Part shown: piece after piece, positions 1-8,720 of the stretch
How positions within the stretch are numbered: position 1 is the stretch's first letter
Layout: every line of letters begins with the position of its first letter
Assembly (NCBI GenBank): GCA_030654835.1
Contig: JAURWS010000020.1
Coordinates: 1 to 64,000 of the forward strand
Source: Gammaproteobacteria bacterium
Lineage (GTDB): Bacteria > Pseudomonadota > Gammaproteobacteria > Pseudomonadales > Pseudohongiellaceae
Reading direction: 5' to 3'
DNA length: 64,000 nucleotides
Made by a program: the position numbers and the translations under genes
Notes under the pieces: generated by a model
Databases searched by the model: none
Seen by the model: the letters and a program-made list of their open reading frames with translations, nothing else
What the model was told of the DNA's origin: nothing

Positions 1-1
1 C

Positions 2-3000
2 AAGTTTATTGTAGGGGCAGGAGTATTGACGAGCCAGCTGCCACATCTTCGTTACGATGCCGACACAGACAACCTTTACACAGTGGACCCCTCTGTTCCT
101 GCGGGTACTGATCTTGTTGCCCAGGTGATGGATATCGTGAATCCGTTGATTTATCAAGGTGCCAACGAACTGATTGGTACGAAGATAAACGACGTTATCC
201 GCGGGTATGGCGGCAATGACACTATCACTGACATCACCGGAGGCAACGATGTGCTTTACGGTGGAGAGGGAGATGATGTCATTCGAACGAAGAACGGAGC
301 TGATACAGTTTACGCAGGTGCTGGCAACGACACGATTCGCTATGGTGCCACTGACAGTAAGAGCAGTCGCTATGAGGGAGGGGATGGCGATGACCTGTTT
401 GAGTTCCAAAATTATAATTCTATATACTATGTGGAGGCCACTCATGTGGGAGGGCGTGGAAATGATGTATTCACCGCTGGATACACATCGGATGTCTATG
501 TGTACGAACGAGGAGATGGATCGGACTCCATAGAAGATCAGAGTTCTGCGTACTATCCCCAGGCGGACAAGATTGTATTTGGTGCCGGAATATCGATTTC
601 AAATCTTCTTTTCAGCAATAACGGCACCGACATTCTTATCGATATCACTGATCCCAGCAATCTTGAGGCGACAGACAGGATCACTGTTGAGCAAGCGTTT
701 GTCGATAGCTCCTACATGATTGAAACCTATCAATTTGCCGACGGCAGTTCGCTGACGGGTGCCGCAGCTAAGCAGCTGGCCTTGATCAAGTACGGGACCA
801 GTGGCGATGATGTGATGACTGGTACCAGTCAAGGAGACACCTATTTTGGTCTGCAGGGCAATGACACCATCACAGATGCAGCTGGGGGTAATGATACGTA
901 CATCTTCAACCGAGGAGATGGTCATGATGTCATTCGCGACTTTACCACCGCCTCCAACGGAACTGACAAGATCGCTTTTGGTACAGGAATTGCTCAGAGC
1001 GACTTGGTTGTAACGCACACAGATCAACATATCGTAATCACGATATCTGATGCGGCTAACCCTGGCGTTACAGATTCAATCACTCTGCAAGAGGCGTTTG
1101 GTGCTAACACATATTCCAACAATGAAGTAGAGGTATACGAGTTTTCTGACGGAAGTACATTGACTGCCGCTCAAATGAAGGCACTGGCTTCTGTAGTGAG
1201 AGGGTCTGAAACAGCGGATGTACTTGATGGTATGAGTTCGGAGAATGAAATTCTGTACGGATATGGAGGCAACGACACAATTACTGATACTAGTGGCGAT
1301 GCGTCGATATATGGTGGGGCTGGCAATGATGACATCACCTTCGGTTATTCAGAAAACCACACGATTCACGGTGACGAAGGAGATGATTACCTTCACGCCA
1401 GCTACATCGGCGCCGACGCCACCTCCAAACTCAATACCTTTGTTGGCGGGTCAGGGAACGATCGCATTGTGTCTGGGTCGAGCAAAGATACATATGTTTT
1501 CAACAGAGGAGATGGTCAGGACACCATCTGGGATTACAACAGTTTTGGTTCTGCTGGGGCTGACAAAATCTTGTTTGGCGCAGGGATCGTGCAAGGTGAT
1601 CTGAAGGTCACGAACTCCAGTGGCCATATCGTGATTACGATCATTGATCCGTCTAATCCTTCAGCAATGGACTCCATCACACTGGAAAACGCATACATCA
1701 ATGCCAGTTTGGAGATTGAGAGCCTGCAATTTGCTGACGGCACAGCAATGAGCGCCGCACAACTCAAAGCGTTGGCAGCGGTCATTCACGGTACTAGCGG
1801 GAATGACGTTCTCTCTGGAAGTAATCAGAATGAAGTTTTCTACGGGTATGAGGGCAATGACACCATCGATGGTCAGGATGGAAATGACACCATTGACGGA
1901 GGAGAAGGCAATGACAATATTACCTTTGGTCATTCGTATAATCACACGATCCATGGCGGTCAGGGAGACGATTTCCTCCATTCGAATTACACGGGTAGCA
2001 ATGTCACCTCCAAGACCAACACGCTTTCTGGCGGTGCGGGGAATGATCGCATTGAGTCTGGATCGAGTCAGGACACTTACCTATTCAGTCGCGGTGACGG
2101 GCAAGACACAATCAACGATTTTAATGGCTTCAGTACGACCAGCGGTGCGGACAAGATTGTCTTCGGTGCTGGCATTGTGCAAAGCGATATAAGCGCCACC
2201 AATGCGAACGGTCATATCGTGATCACTGTCAACAATCCGTCTAATCCAGAGCTTACGGATTCCATCAAGCTGGAGAACGCGTATACGAGCAATAGCTGGC
2301 AGATAGAATCATTCGAGTTTGCCGATGGCTCCGTGATGAATGCAGCGCAGATCAAGACACTGGCGGCGACGGTACACGGCACAGCGGGCGATGATACGCG
2401 TAATGGCACTGCGCAGGCTGAGACCTTCCTCGGGTATGCGGGCAATGACACCCTGAGTGCAGGGGCGGGCGATGACACGCTCCATGGTGGGGAGGGCAAT
2501 GACACGTTGGATGGAGGTGAGGGGACGGACAACATTTACGGCGATGCCGGGGATGACACAATCACCGATTATTACGGTGGCGGTACGATCCAGGGCGGTG
2601 ATGGAAATGACGTCATTACTCTGAGCGTCAGCTCGACGGAGTACACCATCGATGCTGGAGCGGGTGATGACTGGATCAAGTACACGGGGCAGGCGAGCTA
2701 TGGCGGGAACTCTGTCAGAACGCTGACCGGTGGGCTGGGGAATGATCGGATCGAGTCGGGCCGGTGGCGCGACACCTATGTGTTCAATCGGGGGGATGGC
2801 CAGGATGTGATCCGTGATGAGAGTCTTACTGACGCCCCGTATGTAGACAAGGTGCTCTTCGGAGCGGGAATCGTGCAAAGTGATCTGTTGGTGACAACCG
2901 TTGGCAATCACATTGTGATTACGATCAGTGATCCGGCCAACCCTGGAGTGACGGACTCGATCAAGATCGAAGAGGCCTATGCCTCTACGAACTATGAGAT

Positions 3001-4999
3001 TGAGACCTATCAGTTCGCTGATGGCAGCACGCTGACAGCGGCACAGATCAAAACACTGGCAGCTACAATCCACGGTACTGCAGGCGATGATACGCGTAAC
3101 GGAACCGCTCAGGCTGAGACCTTCCTCGGGTATGCGGGCAATGACACCCTCAGTGCAGGGTCCGGCGACGACACGCTCCATGGTGGAGCGGGTAATGACA
3201 CGTTGGATGGAGGCGAGGGGACAGACACTCTTTACGGCGATGCCGGGGATGACACAATCACGGATTATTACGGTGGCGGTACGATCCAGGGCGGTGATGG
3301 GAATGACGTCATTACTCTGAGCGTCAACTCGATGGAGTACACCATCGATGCTGGAGCGGGTGATGACTGGATCAAGTACACGGGGCAGGCGAGCTATAGC
3401 GGGAACTCTGTTAGAACGCTGACCGGCGGGTTGGGGAATGATCGAATCGAGTCAGCCCGGTGGCGTGATACCTATGTATTCAATCGTGGTGATGGCCAGG
3501 ACGTGATTCGTGATGAGAGTCTTACTGGCGCCCCGTATGTAGACAAGGTGCTCTTCGGAGCGGGGATCGTGCAAAGTGATCTGTTGGTGACAACCGTTGG
3601 CAATCACATTGTGATTACGATCAGTGATCCGGCCAATCCTGGAGTGACGGACTCGATCAAGATCGAAGAGGCTTACGCTTCTACGAATTATGAGATCGAG
3701 ACCTATCAGTTCGCCGATGGCAGCACGCTGACAGCGGCACAGATCAAAACACTGGCAGCAACAATCCACGGCACAGCGGGCGATGATACGCGTAATGGCA
3801 CCGCGCAGGCTGAGACCTTCCTCGGGTATGCGGGCAATGACACTCTGAATGCAGGGGCGGGCGATGACACGGTCCAAGGTGGAGAGGGCAATGACTCGTT
3901 GGATGGAGGTGAGGGGACAGACACTCTTTACGGCGATGCCGGGGATGACACAATCACCGATTATTACGGTGGCGGTACGATCCAGGGCGGGGATGGGAAT
4001 GACGTCATTACTCTGGGCGGTAGTTCGACGGGATACACCATCGATGCTGGGGCGGGCGATGACTGGATCAAATACACGGGGCTGTCGAATTACTCAGCGG
4101 GCCAGGTCAGATCATTGACTGGCGGGCCGGGGAATGATCGAACCGAGTCGGGGATGTCGCGCGACACGTACTACTTTAATCGCGGTGATGGTCAGGATGT
4201 GATCCTCGACAGCGGAAATGGCGCGAGCAGCCCTTACGCAGACACAGTGATCTTTGGTGCAGGGATCGTGCAGAGCGATCTGGCCGTGTCCTACACGGAG
4301 AACCACATTGTGATCACGATCAGTGATCCGGCCAATCCTGGGGTGACGGACTCGATCAAGATCGAACAGGCCTATGCTTCAGCTACTTACGAAATCGAGA
4401 CCTATCAGTTCGCTGATGGCAGCACGCTGACGGCGGCGCAGATGAAAGCCCTGGCAGCGACCATTCACGGCACCACTGGAAACGATATTCTGGCTGGCAC
4501 CTCAGACGGCGAGGCAATTTTCGGGTACGAAGGTAACGACTCCCTGGCAGGTGCGGCGGGCAACGACAAACTCGATGGTGGTGTTGGCGCGGACACTCTG
4601 GCTGGAGGTGCAGGCAATGATGAGTATCTGTTCGCTTTGAATGGCGGAATTGACGTGATTAACAACACCACTGCGTCTGCGCCTGATGTGGATGTACTGA
4701 GACTGTTGAGCGGCATTTCCACGAATCAGTTATTTTTCTCACAGAACGTGAACGACTTGGTCATTGATTTACTTGACTCCGATGATCGCATCACTGTCAG
4801 CAGCGCGTTCACCGCTGCTGACAATCAGATGGATGCGATCTACCTTGGTAATCAAGTGCTCTATGCCAATCAGCTGAATCAGTTGATTACCGCGCTTTCC
4901 GCTTTCACTCCTGATCCAGGGAATGGTGGAGAGTTTAATCAACAGCAGCGTGACGAGATTGCCACAATAGTAGCGGCCAGTTTCCAGAATGCAGCGTAG
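2..4999 (+). CDS. RTX-type calcium-binding repeat protein, 5' end outside window
   Basis: The reading frame is open to the left edge. A TTG at 26 after a purine-rich stretch could start it (1657 aa), but the upstream codons are also open, so the true start is probably outside. The protein alternates glycine/aspartate nonapeptides (GGxGxDxUx type, e.g. YGYGGNDTI, LHGGEGNDTL) with a repeated block of the haemolysin-type calcium-binding-related kind (TYVFNRGDGQD ... FGAGIVQSDL ... ISDPANPGVTDSI ... YQFADGSTLTAAQ). Proteins of this sort are normally exported by type I secretion using an uncleaved C-terminal signal, and fold on binding extracellular calcium. No enzymatic domain is visible; the roughly 70 C-terminal residues lack repeats and could hold the secretion signal (inference). 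No type I exporter genes are visible in the window. Function unknown: adhesin, S-layer-like or large exoprotein are all possible. Confidence 0.85.
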   Translation, partial: KFIVGAGVLTSQLPHLRYDADTDNLYTVDPSVPAGTDLVAQVMDIVNPLIYQGANELIGTKINDVIRGYGGNDTITDITGGNDVLYGGEGDDVIRTKNGADTVYAGAGNDTIRYGATDSKSSRYEGGDGDDLFEFQNYNSIYYVEATHVGGRGNDVFTAGYTSDVYVYERGDGSDSIEDQSSAYYPQADKIVFGAGISISNLLFSNNGTDILIDITDPSNLEATDRITVEQAFVDSSYMIETYQFADGSSLTGAAAKQLALIKYGTSGDDVMTGTSQGDTYFGLQGNDTITDAAGGNDTYIFNRGDGHDVIRDFTTASNGTDKIAFGTGIAQSDLVVTHTDQHIVITISDAANPGVTDSITLQEAFGANTYSNNEVEVYEFSDGSTLTAAQMKALASVVRGSETADVLDGMSSENEILYGYGGNDTITDTSGDASIYGGAGNDDITFGYSENHTIHGDEGDDYLHASYIGADATSKLNTFVGGSGNDRIVSGSSKDTYVFNRGDGQDTIWDYNSFGSAGADKILFGAGIVQGDLKVTNSSGHIVITIIDPSNPSAMDSITLENAYINASLEIESLQFADGTAMSAAQLKALAAVIHGTSGNDVLSGSNQNEVFYGYEGNDTIDGQDGNDTIDGGEGNDNITFGHSYNHTIHGGQGDDFLHSNYTGSNVTSKTNTLSGGAGNDRIESGSSQDTYLFSRGDGQDTINDFNGFSTTSGADKIVFGAGIVQSDISATNANGHIVITVNNPSNPELTDSIKLENAYTSNSWQIESFEFADGSVMNAAQIKTLAATVHGTAGDDTRNGTAQAETFLGYAGNDTLSAGAGDDTLHGGEGNDTLDGGEGTDNIYGDAGDDTITDYYGGGTIQGGDGNDVITLSVSSTEYTIDAGAGDDWIKYTGQASYGGNSVRTLTGGLGNDRIESGRWRDTYVFNRGDGQDVIRDESLTDAPYVDKVLFGAGIVQSDLLVTTVGNHIVITISDPANPGVTDSIKIEEAYASTNYEIETYQFADGSTLTAAQIKTLAATIHGTAGDDTRNGTAQAETFLGYAGNDTLSAGSGDDTLHGGAGNDTLDGGEGTDTLYGDAGDDTITDYYGGGTIQGGDGNDVITLSVNSMEYTIDAGAGDDWIKYTGQASYSGNSVRTLTGGLGNDRIESARWRDTYVFNRGDGQDVIRDESLTGAPYVDKVLFGAGIVQSDLLVTTVGNHIVITISDPANPGVTDSIKIEEAYASTNYEIETYQFADGSTLTAAQIKTLAATIHGTAGDDTRNGTAQAETFLGYAGNDTLNAGAGDDTVQGGEGNDSLDGGEGTDTLYGDAGDDTITDYYGGGTIQGGDGNDVITLGGSSTGYTIDAGAGDDWIKYTGLSNYSAGQVRSLTGGPGNDRTESGMSRDTYYFNRGDGQDVILDSGNGASSPYADTVIFGAGIVQSDLAVSYTENHIVITISDPANPGVTDSIKIEQAYASATYEIETYQFADGSTLTAAQMKALAATIHGTTGNDILAGTSDGEAIFGYEGNDSLAGAAGNDKLDGGVGADTLAGGAGNDEYLFALNGGIDVINNTTASAPDVDVLRLLSGISTNQLFFSQNVNDLVIDLLDSDDRITVSSAFTAADNQMDAIYLGNQVLYANQLNQLITALSAFTPDPGNGGEFNQQQRDEIATIVAASFQNAA
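776..2359 (+). repeat. Older, diverged tandem modules of the RTX gene
   Basis: The same phase mark occurs at 776, 1184 and 1772, giving units of 408, 588 and 588 bp (136, 196 and 196 codons). They share the module plan of the 232-codon units downstream but are clearly diverged in sequence and carry fewer nonapeptide repeats. Confidence 0.7.
2360..4450 (+). repeat. Three near-identical tandem 696-699 bp coding repeats
   Basis: Taking the codons for LAA(T)xHGT as the phase mark, units begin at 2360, 3056 and 3752, and the next partial unit begins at 4451. Lengths are 696, 696 and 699 bp (232, 232 and 233 codons). Long stretches are identical or nearly so at the DNA level, which means recent duplication or ongoing gene conversion inside the RTX gene. 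Confidence 0.85.
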
Positions 5000-5026
5000 T
5001 GGATGTGTAAAAAAAAAGAGTAATAC

Positions 5027-5299
5027 ATGCGTGACGTCGCAATAAAACTCCGGGCTTTGTCTGAACAGCGCGATCTGATCGATCGCGCTGCCAGCCTTCT
5101 CGGCAAAAGTCGCTCGGGCTTCGTGCTCGAAGCGGCTTGCGCGCGTGCTCAGTCGGTGGTGCTGGATCAAGTCTTTTTCAGCATGGATGCTGAAAAACTA
5201 AAACAGTTCAACGATATGCTGGATGCCCCACACATTCCCAATCCCGGCCTTGAGTGCCTCATGGCCGTCCAAGCTCCTTGGGATGAGGGCGCGGCATGA
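5027..5299 (+). CDS. TacA-like (DUF1778) ribbon-helix-helix antitoxin
   Basis: Ninety residues. The N-terminus (VAIKLRALSEQRDLIDRAA, then GKSRSGFVLEAA) fits the ribbon-helix-helix DNA-binding fold of DUF1778 antitoxins. The tail (LDQVFFSMDAEKLKQF ... PNPGLECLMAVQAPW) is the typical toxin-neutralising C-terminus of the family. Such antitoxins repress their own operon and neutralise a GNAT acetyltransferase toxin (TacT) that acetylates aminoacyl-tRNA. The expected toxin gene, overlapping by an ATGA at 5296, is not intact, so this looks like an orphan antitoxin. It starts only 27 bp after the RTX gene, behind a run of A residues. Confidence 0.8.
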   Translation: MRDVAIKLRALSEQRDLIDRAASLLGKSRSGFVLEAACARAQSVVLDQVFFSMDAEKLKQFNDMLDAPHIPNPGLECLMAVQAPWDEGAA

Positions 5300-5389
5300 C
5301 CTTGCGCCTGTGCGTCCCGCTGCCTACCACTCTGCAGCCATCGCAGCCGGGGTTGCGTTGTATAACGCTGACACGGAGCTTGAATTCCC
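5296..5389 (+). pseudogene. Probable decayed start of a TacT-type GNAT toxin
   Basis: An ATG overlaps the antitoxin stop, as in intact TacAT operons, but its frame ends after about 33 codons with no GNAT features. The neighbouring frame reads LAPVRPAAYHSA, which resembles the usual TacT opening (L-x-AP-x-PL-x-x-H-H). I infer a frameshifted and truncated toxin. The similarity covers only a dozen residues, so the call is tentative. Confidence 0.3.
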
Positions 5390-5517
5390 TTACATGACAA
5401 CAGTCATTTTCAGTCGTTTGGCATTGCGCGCAAATACGTCATCCAACGTTGCCATGTGCTTTGCATTTGCCTGCAAAGTGTTGCCAGCACGCTGTTGTCG
5501 GCGTAACAAATTATCAG
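5390..5517 (-). pseudogene. Remnant of a VapC-like PIN-domain toxin
   Basis: The start region (from CTG at 5517) reads LIICYADNSVLATL, resembling the first strand of PIN toxins with its catalytic Asp. After a frame change the end reads ATLDDVFARNAKRLKMTVV, resembling PIN C-termini (ATLDxxFARxAKRLxxxV). Roughly 80-90 residues between them are missing, so no active nuclease can be made. Order and overlap with the antitoxin-like remnant match a vapBC operon. Confidence 0.4.
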
Positions 5518-5666
5518 TAGCGCGCACCGCTATGCAGCTCCTCCATCACCGAATCACTCATCTGCGTCGTTTCCCGCATCTTTGTCAATTCTTCTGAAAA
5601 CGCCCTGCGATCCCAGGGTTCTGCCCGAATCCTCAAAGCACCACCTTGGGACTTTCCCCACCGTTG
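5514..5666 (-). pseudogene. Remnant of a VapB/AbrB-like antitoxin
   Basis: An open stretch of about 50 codons without a start codon, bounded upstream by TGA at 5667-5669. It begins RWGKSQG, like the opening of swapped-hairpin AbrB/VapB antitoxins (K-W-G-N-S-x-G), and ends with an acidic helical tail, SVMEELHSGARY, of antitoxin type. The middle appears deleted. It overlaps the next remnant by CTGA, where a real operon would have ATGA. Confidence 0.4.
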
Positions 5667-5717
5667 TCAGTTATACTCGCGCCACTTTAAACCCAACCCA
5701 TTGACGCCGTCTTACCT

Positions 5718-6389
5718 ATGTCCGCCAGCGCCGCCGCCACGTCAGCCCACGCCCATGATGCCCCCGCGTCTCCTCTGTTGCAGGCCAGCGCGCTGTTCTG
5801 CGAGCGGGATGATCGTGTGCTGTTCAGTGATCTGAATTTCAGCCTCTTTCCCGGTGAGCTGATGCAGGTGCAGGGCAGCAACGGCAGTGGCAAGACCACG
5901 TTGCTGCGCATTCTGTGCGGGCTGAACAGCTCCTATGAAGGCGAGATTTACTGGGACGGCGTTGCGATTGACGAGGATCGTGAGTCCTTTTTGGCCTCGT
6001 TGCTCTATATCGGGCACCGGGTGGGGGTGAACAAGATTCTGACGGCGCGGGAGAACCTGCGCTGGAGCAGTGCGTTGCATGCGCCGGTGACTGATGCCGA
6101 TATCGACGCGGCGCTCGAAGGTGTGGGGCTGGCGGGCTACGCGGATGTGGTGTGCCGCAATATGTCGGCGGGGCAGCAGCAGCGCGTGTCCCTGGCGCGC
6201 CTGCTTCTGAGTCCGGCGCGCCTCTGGGTGCTGGACGAGCCGTTTACGACGCTGGACGTGAATGGCGTGAAGACCCTGGAGCGGCTACTGGCGGATCACG
6301 CTGGCCGGGGCGGCGCCGTGCTGGTCACCACGCATCATAAGCTCGACGTGCCCTATGAGCTGCGTCGCTTGAATCTGGACAGGCCATGA
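5718..6389 (+). CDS. ccmA: CcmA, ATP-binding subunit of the haem-handling ABC transporter
   Basis: The ATPase that works with CcmB, CcmC and CcmD to release haem-loaded CcmE for cytochrome c assembly (System I), on the cytoplasmic side of the inner membrane. Visible: Walker A GSNGSGKTT at residues 53-61, ABC signature MSAGQQQRVSLAR near 149, Walker B LWVLDEP near 169, and a TTHHK switch histidine near the end. 223 aa, normal for the family apart from a short Ala/His-rich N-terminal extension. It is first in a nine-gene operon; a TATACT at 5672-5677 could be its -10 box, though no good -35 accompanies it. The stop overlaps ccmB by 4 bp. Confidence 0.95.
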   Translation: MSASAAATSAHAHDAPASPLLQASALFCERDDRVLFSDLNFSLFPGELMQVQGSNGSGKTTLLRILCGLNSSYEGEIYWDGVAIDEDRESFLASLLYIGHRVGVNKILTARENLRWSSALHAPVTDADIDAALEGVGLAGYADVVCRNMSAGQQQRVSLARLLLSPARLWVLDEPFTTLDVNGVKTLERLLADHAGRGGAVLVTTHHKLDVPYELRRLNLDRP

Positions 6390-7132
6390 CTGATCACTCG
6401 ACTGTTAATCATTCAGCCAACAGGCGAGCCGTCACAACCACCGGCGACCGCGCCCAGGTCAGCACCTTCAGCGCCTTCAAGGCCACGCTGCGCCGCGACC
6501 TGCTGATCGCGCTCAAGCGCCGTAACGATCTGCTCAATCCGCTGATGTTCTTCCTCATCGTGGTGTCGCTGTTCCCGCTGGGCGTCTCGCCCGATCCGGT
6601 GCAGCTGACCAGTATCGCGGCGGGCACCGTGTGGGTGTCGGCCCTGTTGGCGTCGATGCTGTCCCTCGACAATCTCTATCGCGCCGATTACGAAGACGGT
6701 TCGCTGGAGCAGTTGCTGCTCTCGCCGCAACCGCTCTATTTCATGGTGCTGGCCAAGAACATTGCTCACTGGCTGATCAGCGGTTTGCCGGTGGTGCTGC
6801 TCGCGCCGCTGCTGGCGTACATGCTGTATCTGCCTGCGGACGCCTACTGGACGCTGGTGTTTACGCTGCTGCTGGGCACGCCGGTGTTGAGCCTGTTCGG
6901 ATCCATCGGAGTAGCGTTGACTGTGGGGCTGGGCAGCCGGGGTCTGATTCTGGCGGTAATCGTTTTGCCGCTGACGGTGCCGGTGCTTATAATCGGCGCG
7001 AAGGCGGTGGCGGATGTGAGCCTTGGCCTGCCACTGGGCATGCACTATGCGTTGCTCGGGGCGATTCTCGCCATGTCGTTGAGCTTGGCGCCGCTGGCCT
7101 CTGCGGCGGCCTTGAAAATCAGCGTCAACTAA
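6386..7132 (+). CDS. ccmB: CcmB, membrane subunit of the haem exporter complex
   Basis: Integral membrane partner of CcmA. The protein has about six hydrophobic segments after a polar N-terminus of roughly 45 residues containing the FKATLRRDLLIALKRR stretch typical of CcmB. It also keeps the LEQLLLSPQPLYFMVLAK segment conserved in this family. Its ATG lies in an ATGA overlap with the ccmA stop, suggesting translational coupling. 248 aa; the first about 30 residues are longer than in E. coli CcmB, and a later start cannot be excluded. Confidence 0.93.
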   Translation: MTDHSTVNHSANRRAVTTTGDRAQVSTFSAFKATLRRDLLIALKRRNDLLNPLMFFLIVVSLFPLGVSPDPVQLTSIAAGTVWVSALLASMLSLDNLYRADYEDGSLEQLLLSPQPLYFMVLAKNIAHWLISGLPVVLLAPLLAYMLYLPADAYWTLVFTLLLGTPVLSLFGSIGVALTVGLGSRGLILAVIVLPLTVPVLIIGAKAVADVSLGLPLGMHYALLGAILAMSLSLAPLASAAALKISVN

Positions 7133-7187
7133 CTGAATTGCTGTTTATTAGTGCGCAGAAAGAGTGCATAAGTAGTTACAAAACGTA

Positions 7188-7209
7188 ACAGGGGTGGTCT
7201 GACCCCTGT
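7188..7209. repeat. Perfect 8-bp palindromic hairpin between ccmB and ccmC
   Basis: ACAGGGGT, loop GGTCTG, ACCCCTGT. It lies in the 118-bp gap, the only sizeable spacer in the first part of the ccm operon. No U-run follows, so it is not a standard terminator. The GGGGT..ACCCC core resembles dispersed REP-type palindromes, or it could stabilise mRNA ends. Only one copy was seen in this window. Confidence 0.6.
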
Positions 7210-7250
7210 GTTATATTCGGCCGACAGGCGACGGATACGAGTGAGCGGAT

Positions 7251-7997
7251 ATGTGGTTGTGGTTCTCTAAATTAGGCTCGCCCAAGTGGTTCTACGAGCT
7301 GTCTACCAAGTGGCTGCCCTGGCTGGTGGTATTCATGGCGGTGAGCATGACCGTCGGTCTGGTGTGGGCTCTGTTGTTCGTGCCCGAGGATTATCAGCAG
7401 GGCTTTACCAACCGGATTTTTTACGTACACGTCCCCGTGGCATCCATGTCGCTGGCCAGCTTTCCGCTGATGGCCGTGGCCGGTGTCATTACCATGGTGT
7501 GGAAGATGAAGCTGGCCGACATGGTGGCCAAGTGTGCCGCGCCCATTGGCGCCTGGTTTACGGCGGTCGCGTTGATTACCGGTGCGGTCTGGGGTCAACC
7601 GACCTGGGGCACCTGGTGGGTGTGGGATGCGCGCCTCACGTCGTTGCTGCTGCAGTTCTTCCTGCTGATTGGCGTGATTGCATTGCGCTCCGCCATCGAG
7701 AGTCCCGATTCAGCCGCGAAGGCCTGCGCACTGCTCTCGGTCGTCGGTGCTATTAATGTTCCCATCATAAAATACTCGGTAGAGTGGTGGAACACGCTGC
7801 ACCAGCCGGCCACCGATCTGACCATGAACGAGAATGGCGCAAACGGCCCGGAGATATGGGTGCCGCTGTTGATCATGTTCGCGGCGGTCTCCTGCTTCTT
7901 CGCCGTCAGCCTGATTTTGGCGACCCGCAATGAAATTCTCATGCGTGAACGCCGATCTCAATGGGTGATGGATATCGTGGCGAGAGAGAAGGTTTAA
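7251..7997 (+). CDS. ccmC: CcmC, haem-handling membrane protein
   Basis: Loads haem onto CcmE in the periplasm. It carries the tryptophan-rich WGTWWVWDARLTS motif near residues 120-132 that binds haem in this family, and six hydrophobic segments. Histidines in the flanking periplasmic loops (YVHVPVA, and NTLHQP) are the expected axial ligands. 248 aa, family-normal. The start ATG follows a GAGTGAGCGG stretch. The next gene, ccmD, begins 4 bp after its stop. Confidence 0.95.
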   Translation: MWLWFSKLGSPKWFYELSTKWLPWLVVFMAVSMTVGLVWALLFVPEDYQQGFTNRIFYVHVPVASMSLASFPLMAVAGVITMVWKMKLADMVAKCAAPIGAWFTAVALITGAVWGQPTWGTWWVWDARLTSLLLQFFLLIGVIALRSAIESPDSAAKACALLSVVGAINVPIIKYSVEWWNTLHQPATDLTMNENGANGPEIWVPLLIMFAAVSCFFAVSLILATRNEILMRERRSQWVMDIVAREKV

Positions 7998-8001
7998 CAA
8001 C

Positions 8002-8256
8002 ATGTTAGATGGCATCGTGTTTTCCAGTGTGAGCGAATTTCTGCAGATGGGCACCTACGCCCTGCATGTGTGGACTGTCTATGGGGTATTCGCCATTTTC
8101 ATATTTGTGAATCTGTATCTGCCCCTGGTGCAGCGCAGGCAGTTCATCCGCGAGCAGAAGCGGCGAGCGCAGCGCGATGCACAGGTGGGAAAGGCCAAAG
8201 CTGACCAAATCGCAGGACAAGCGGACGACAGTGTCGTCCCGGGAGAGAGTGAATGA
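8002..8256 (+). CDS. ccmD: CcmD, small membrane subunit
   Basis: 84 residues: one hydrophobic segment (about residues 17-38, VWTVYGVFAIFIFVNLY) followed by a basic tail (RRQFIREQKRRAQRD), the CcmD pattern. It stabilises the CcmC-CcmE-haem complex and aids holo-CcmE release. The stop overlaps the ccmE start by 4 bp. Confidence 0.88.
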   Translation: MLDGIVFSSVSEFLQMGTYALHVWTVYGVFAIFIFVNLYLPLVQRRQFIREQKRRAQRDAQVGKAKADQIAGQADDSVVPGESE

Positions 8257-8720
8257 AGCCTCATCGACGCAAGAAACTGACGATCATCGCCTTTATCGCG
8301 ACTGGCCTGAGTGTCGCGATTGGTCTGTCGCTGTATGCGCTCAGCAACAGCATCGACCTGTTCTTTACTCCCACGCAGGTCGCAGCGGGTGAGGTTGCCA
8401 GCGGGCAGCGCATTCGCATCGGCGGCATGGTCAAGGAAGGCTCCGTAGTGCGCAGCGAGGAATCATTGCATGTGGAATTCATTGCCACTGACTACAGCCA
8501 TGACCTGCAAGTACGCTATGACGGCATTCTGCCCGACTTGTTCCGCGAGGGGCAGGGCGTGGTCGCAGAAGGCATGGTGGCCGACGGCGTCTTCCAGGCG
8601 AGCCGTGTGCTGGCCAAGCACGATGAGAATTACATGTCCGTGGAAGTGAAGGCGGCGTTGGATGCGGCCGAGAAGGACCGCGCCGCTGCGGTTCCCGCAG
8701 GAGAGAGCAATGGTTCCTGA
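8253..8720 (+). CDS. ccmE: CcmE, periplasmic haem chaperone
   Basis: Membrane-anchored chaperone that binds haem covalently through a histidine and hands it to CcmF. N-terminal anchor at about residues 7-27 (LTIIAFIATGLSVAIGLSLY), then a beta-barrel with RIGGMVKEGSV and YDGILPDLFREGQ, and the haem-binding motif LAKHDENYM (H-x-x-x-Y) near residue 120. 155 aa. It overlaps ccmF by 11 bp. Confidence 0.95.
   Translation: MKPHRRKKLTIIAFIATGLSVAIGLSLYALSNSIDLFFTPTQVAAGEVASGQRIRIGGMVKEGSVVRSEESLHVEFIATDYSHDLQVRYDGILPDLFREGQGVVAEGMVADGVFQASRVLAKHDENYMSVEVKAALDAAEKDRAAAVPAGESNGS

Noticed and set aside
2309-3181. 290-codon minus-strand open frame in the RTX repeats
   Set aside because: Repeats in the RTX gene keep the antisense frame open; the same shadow recurs at 3452-3877 in the next unit.
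776-4450. CRISPR-like array
   Set aside because: Repeat units are 400-700 bp coding modules in frame, not short repeats with unique spacers.
5223-5597. 124-codon plus-strand open frame after the antitoxin
   Set aside because: It starts inside the antitoxin gene and reads antisense through the VapC-like remnant; only about a dozen residues resemble a TacT start.
6413-7045. 210-codon minus-strand frame opposite ccmB
   Set aside because: Gln/Arg/His-rich shadow of a conserved membrane protein gene.
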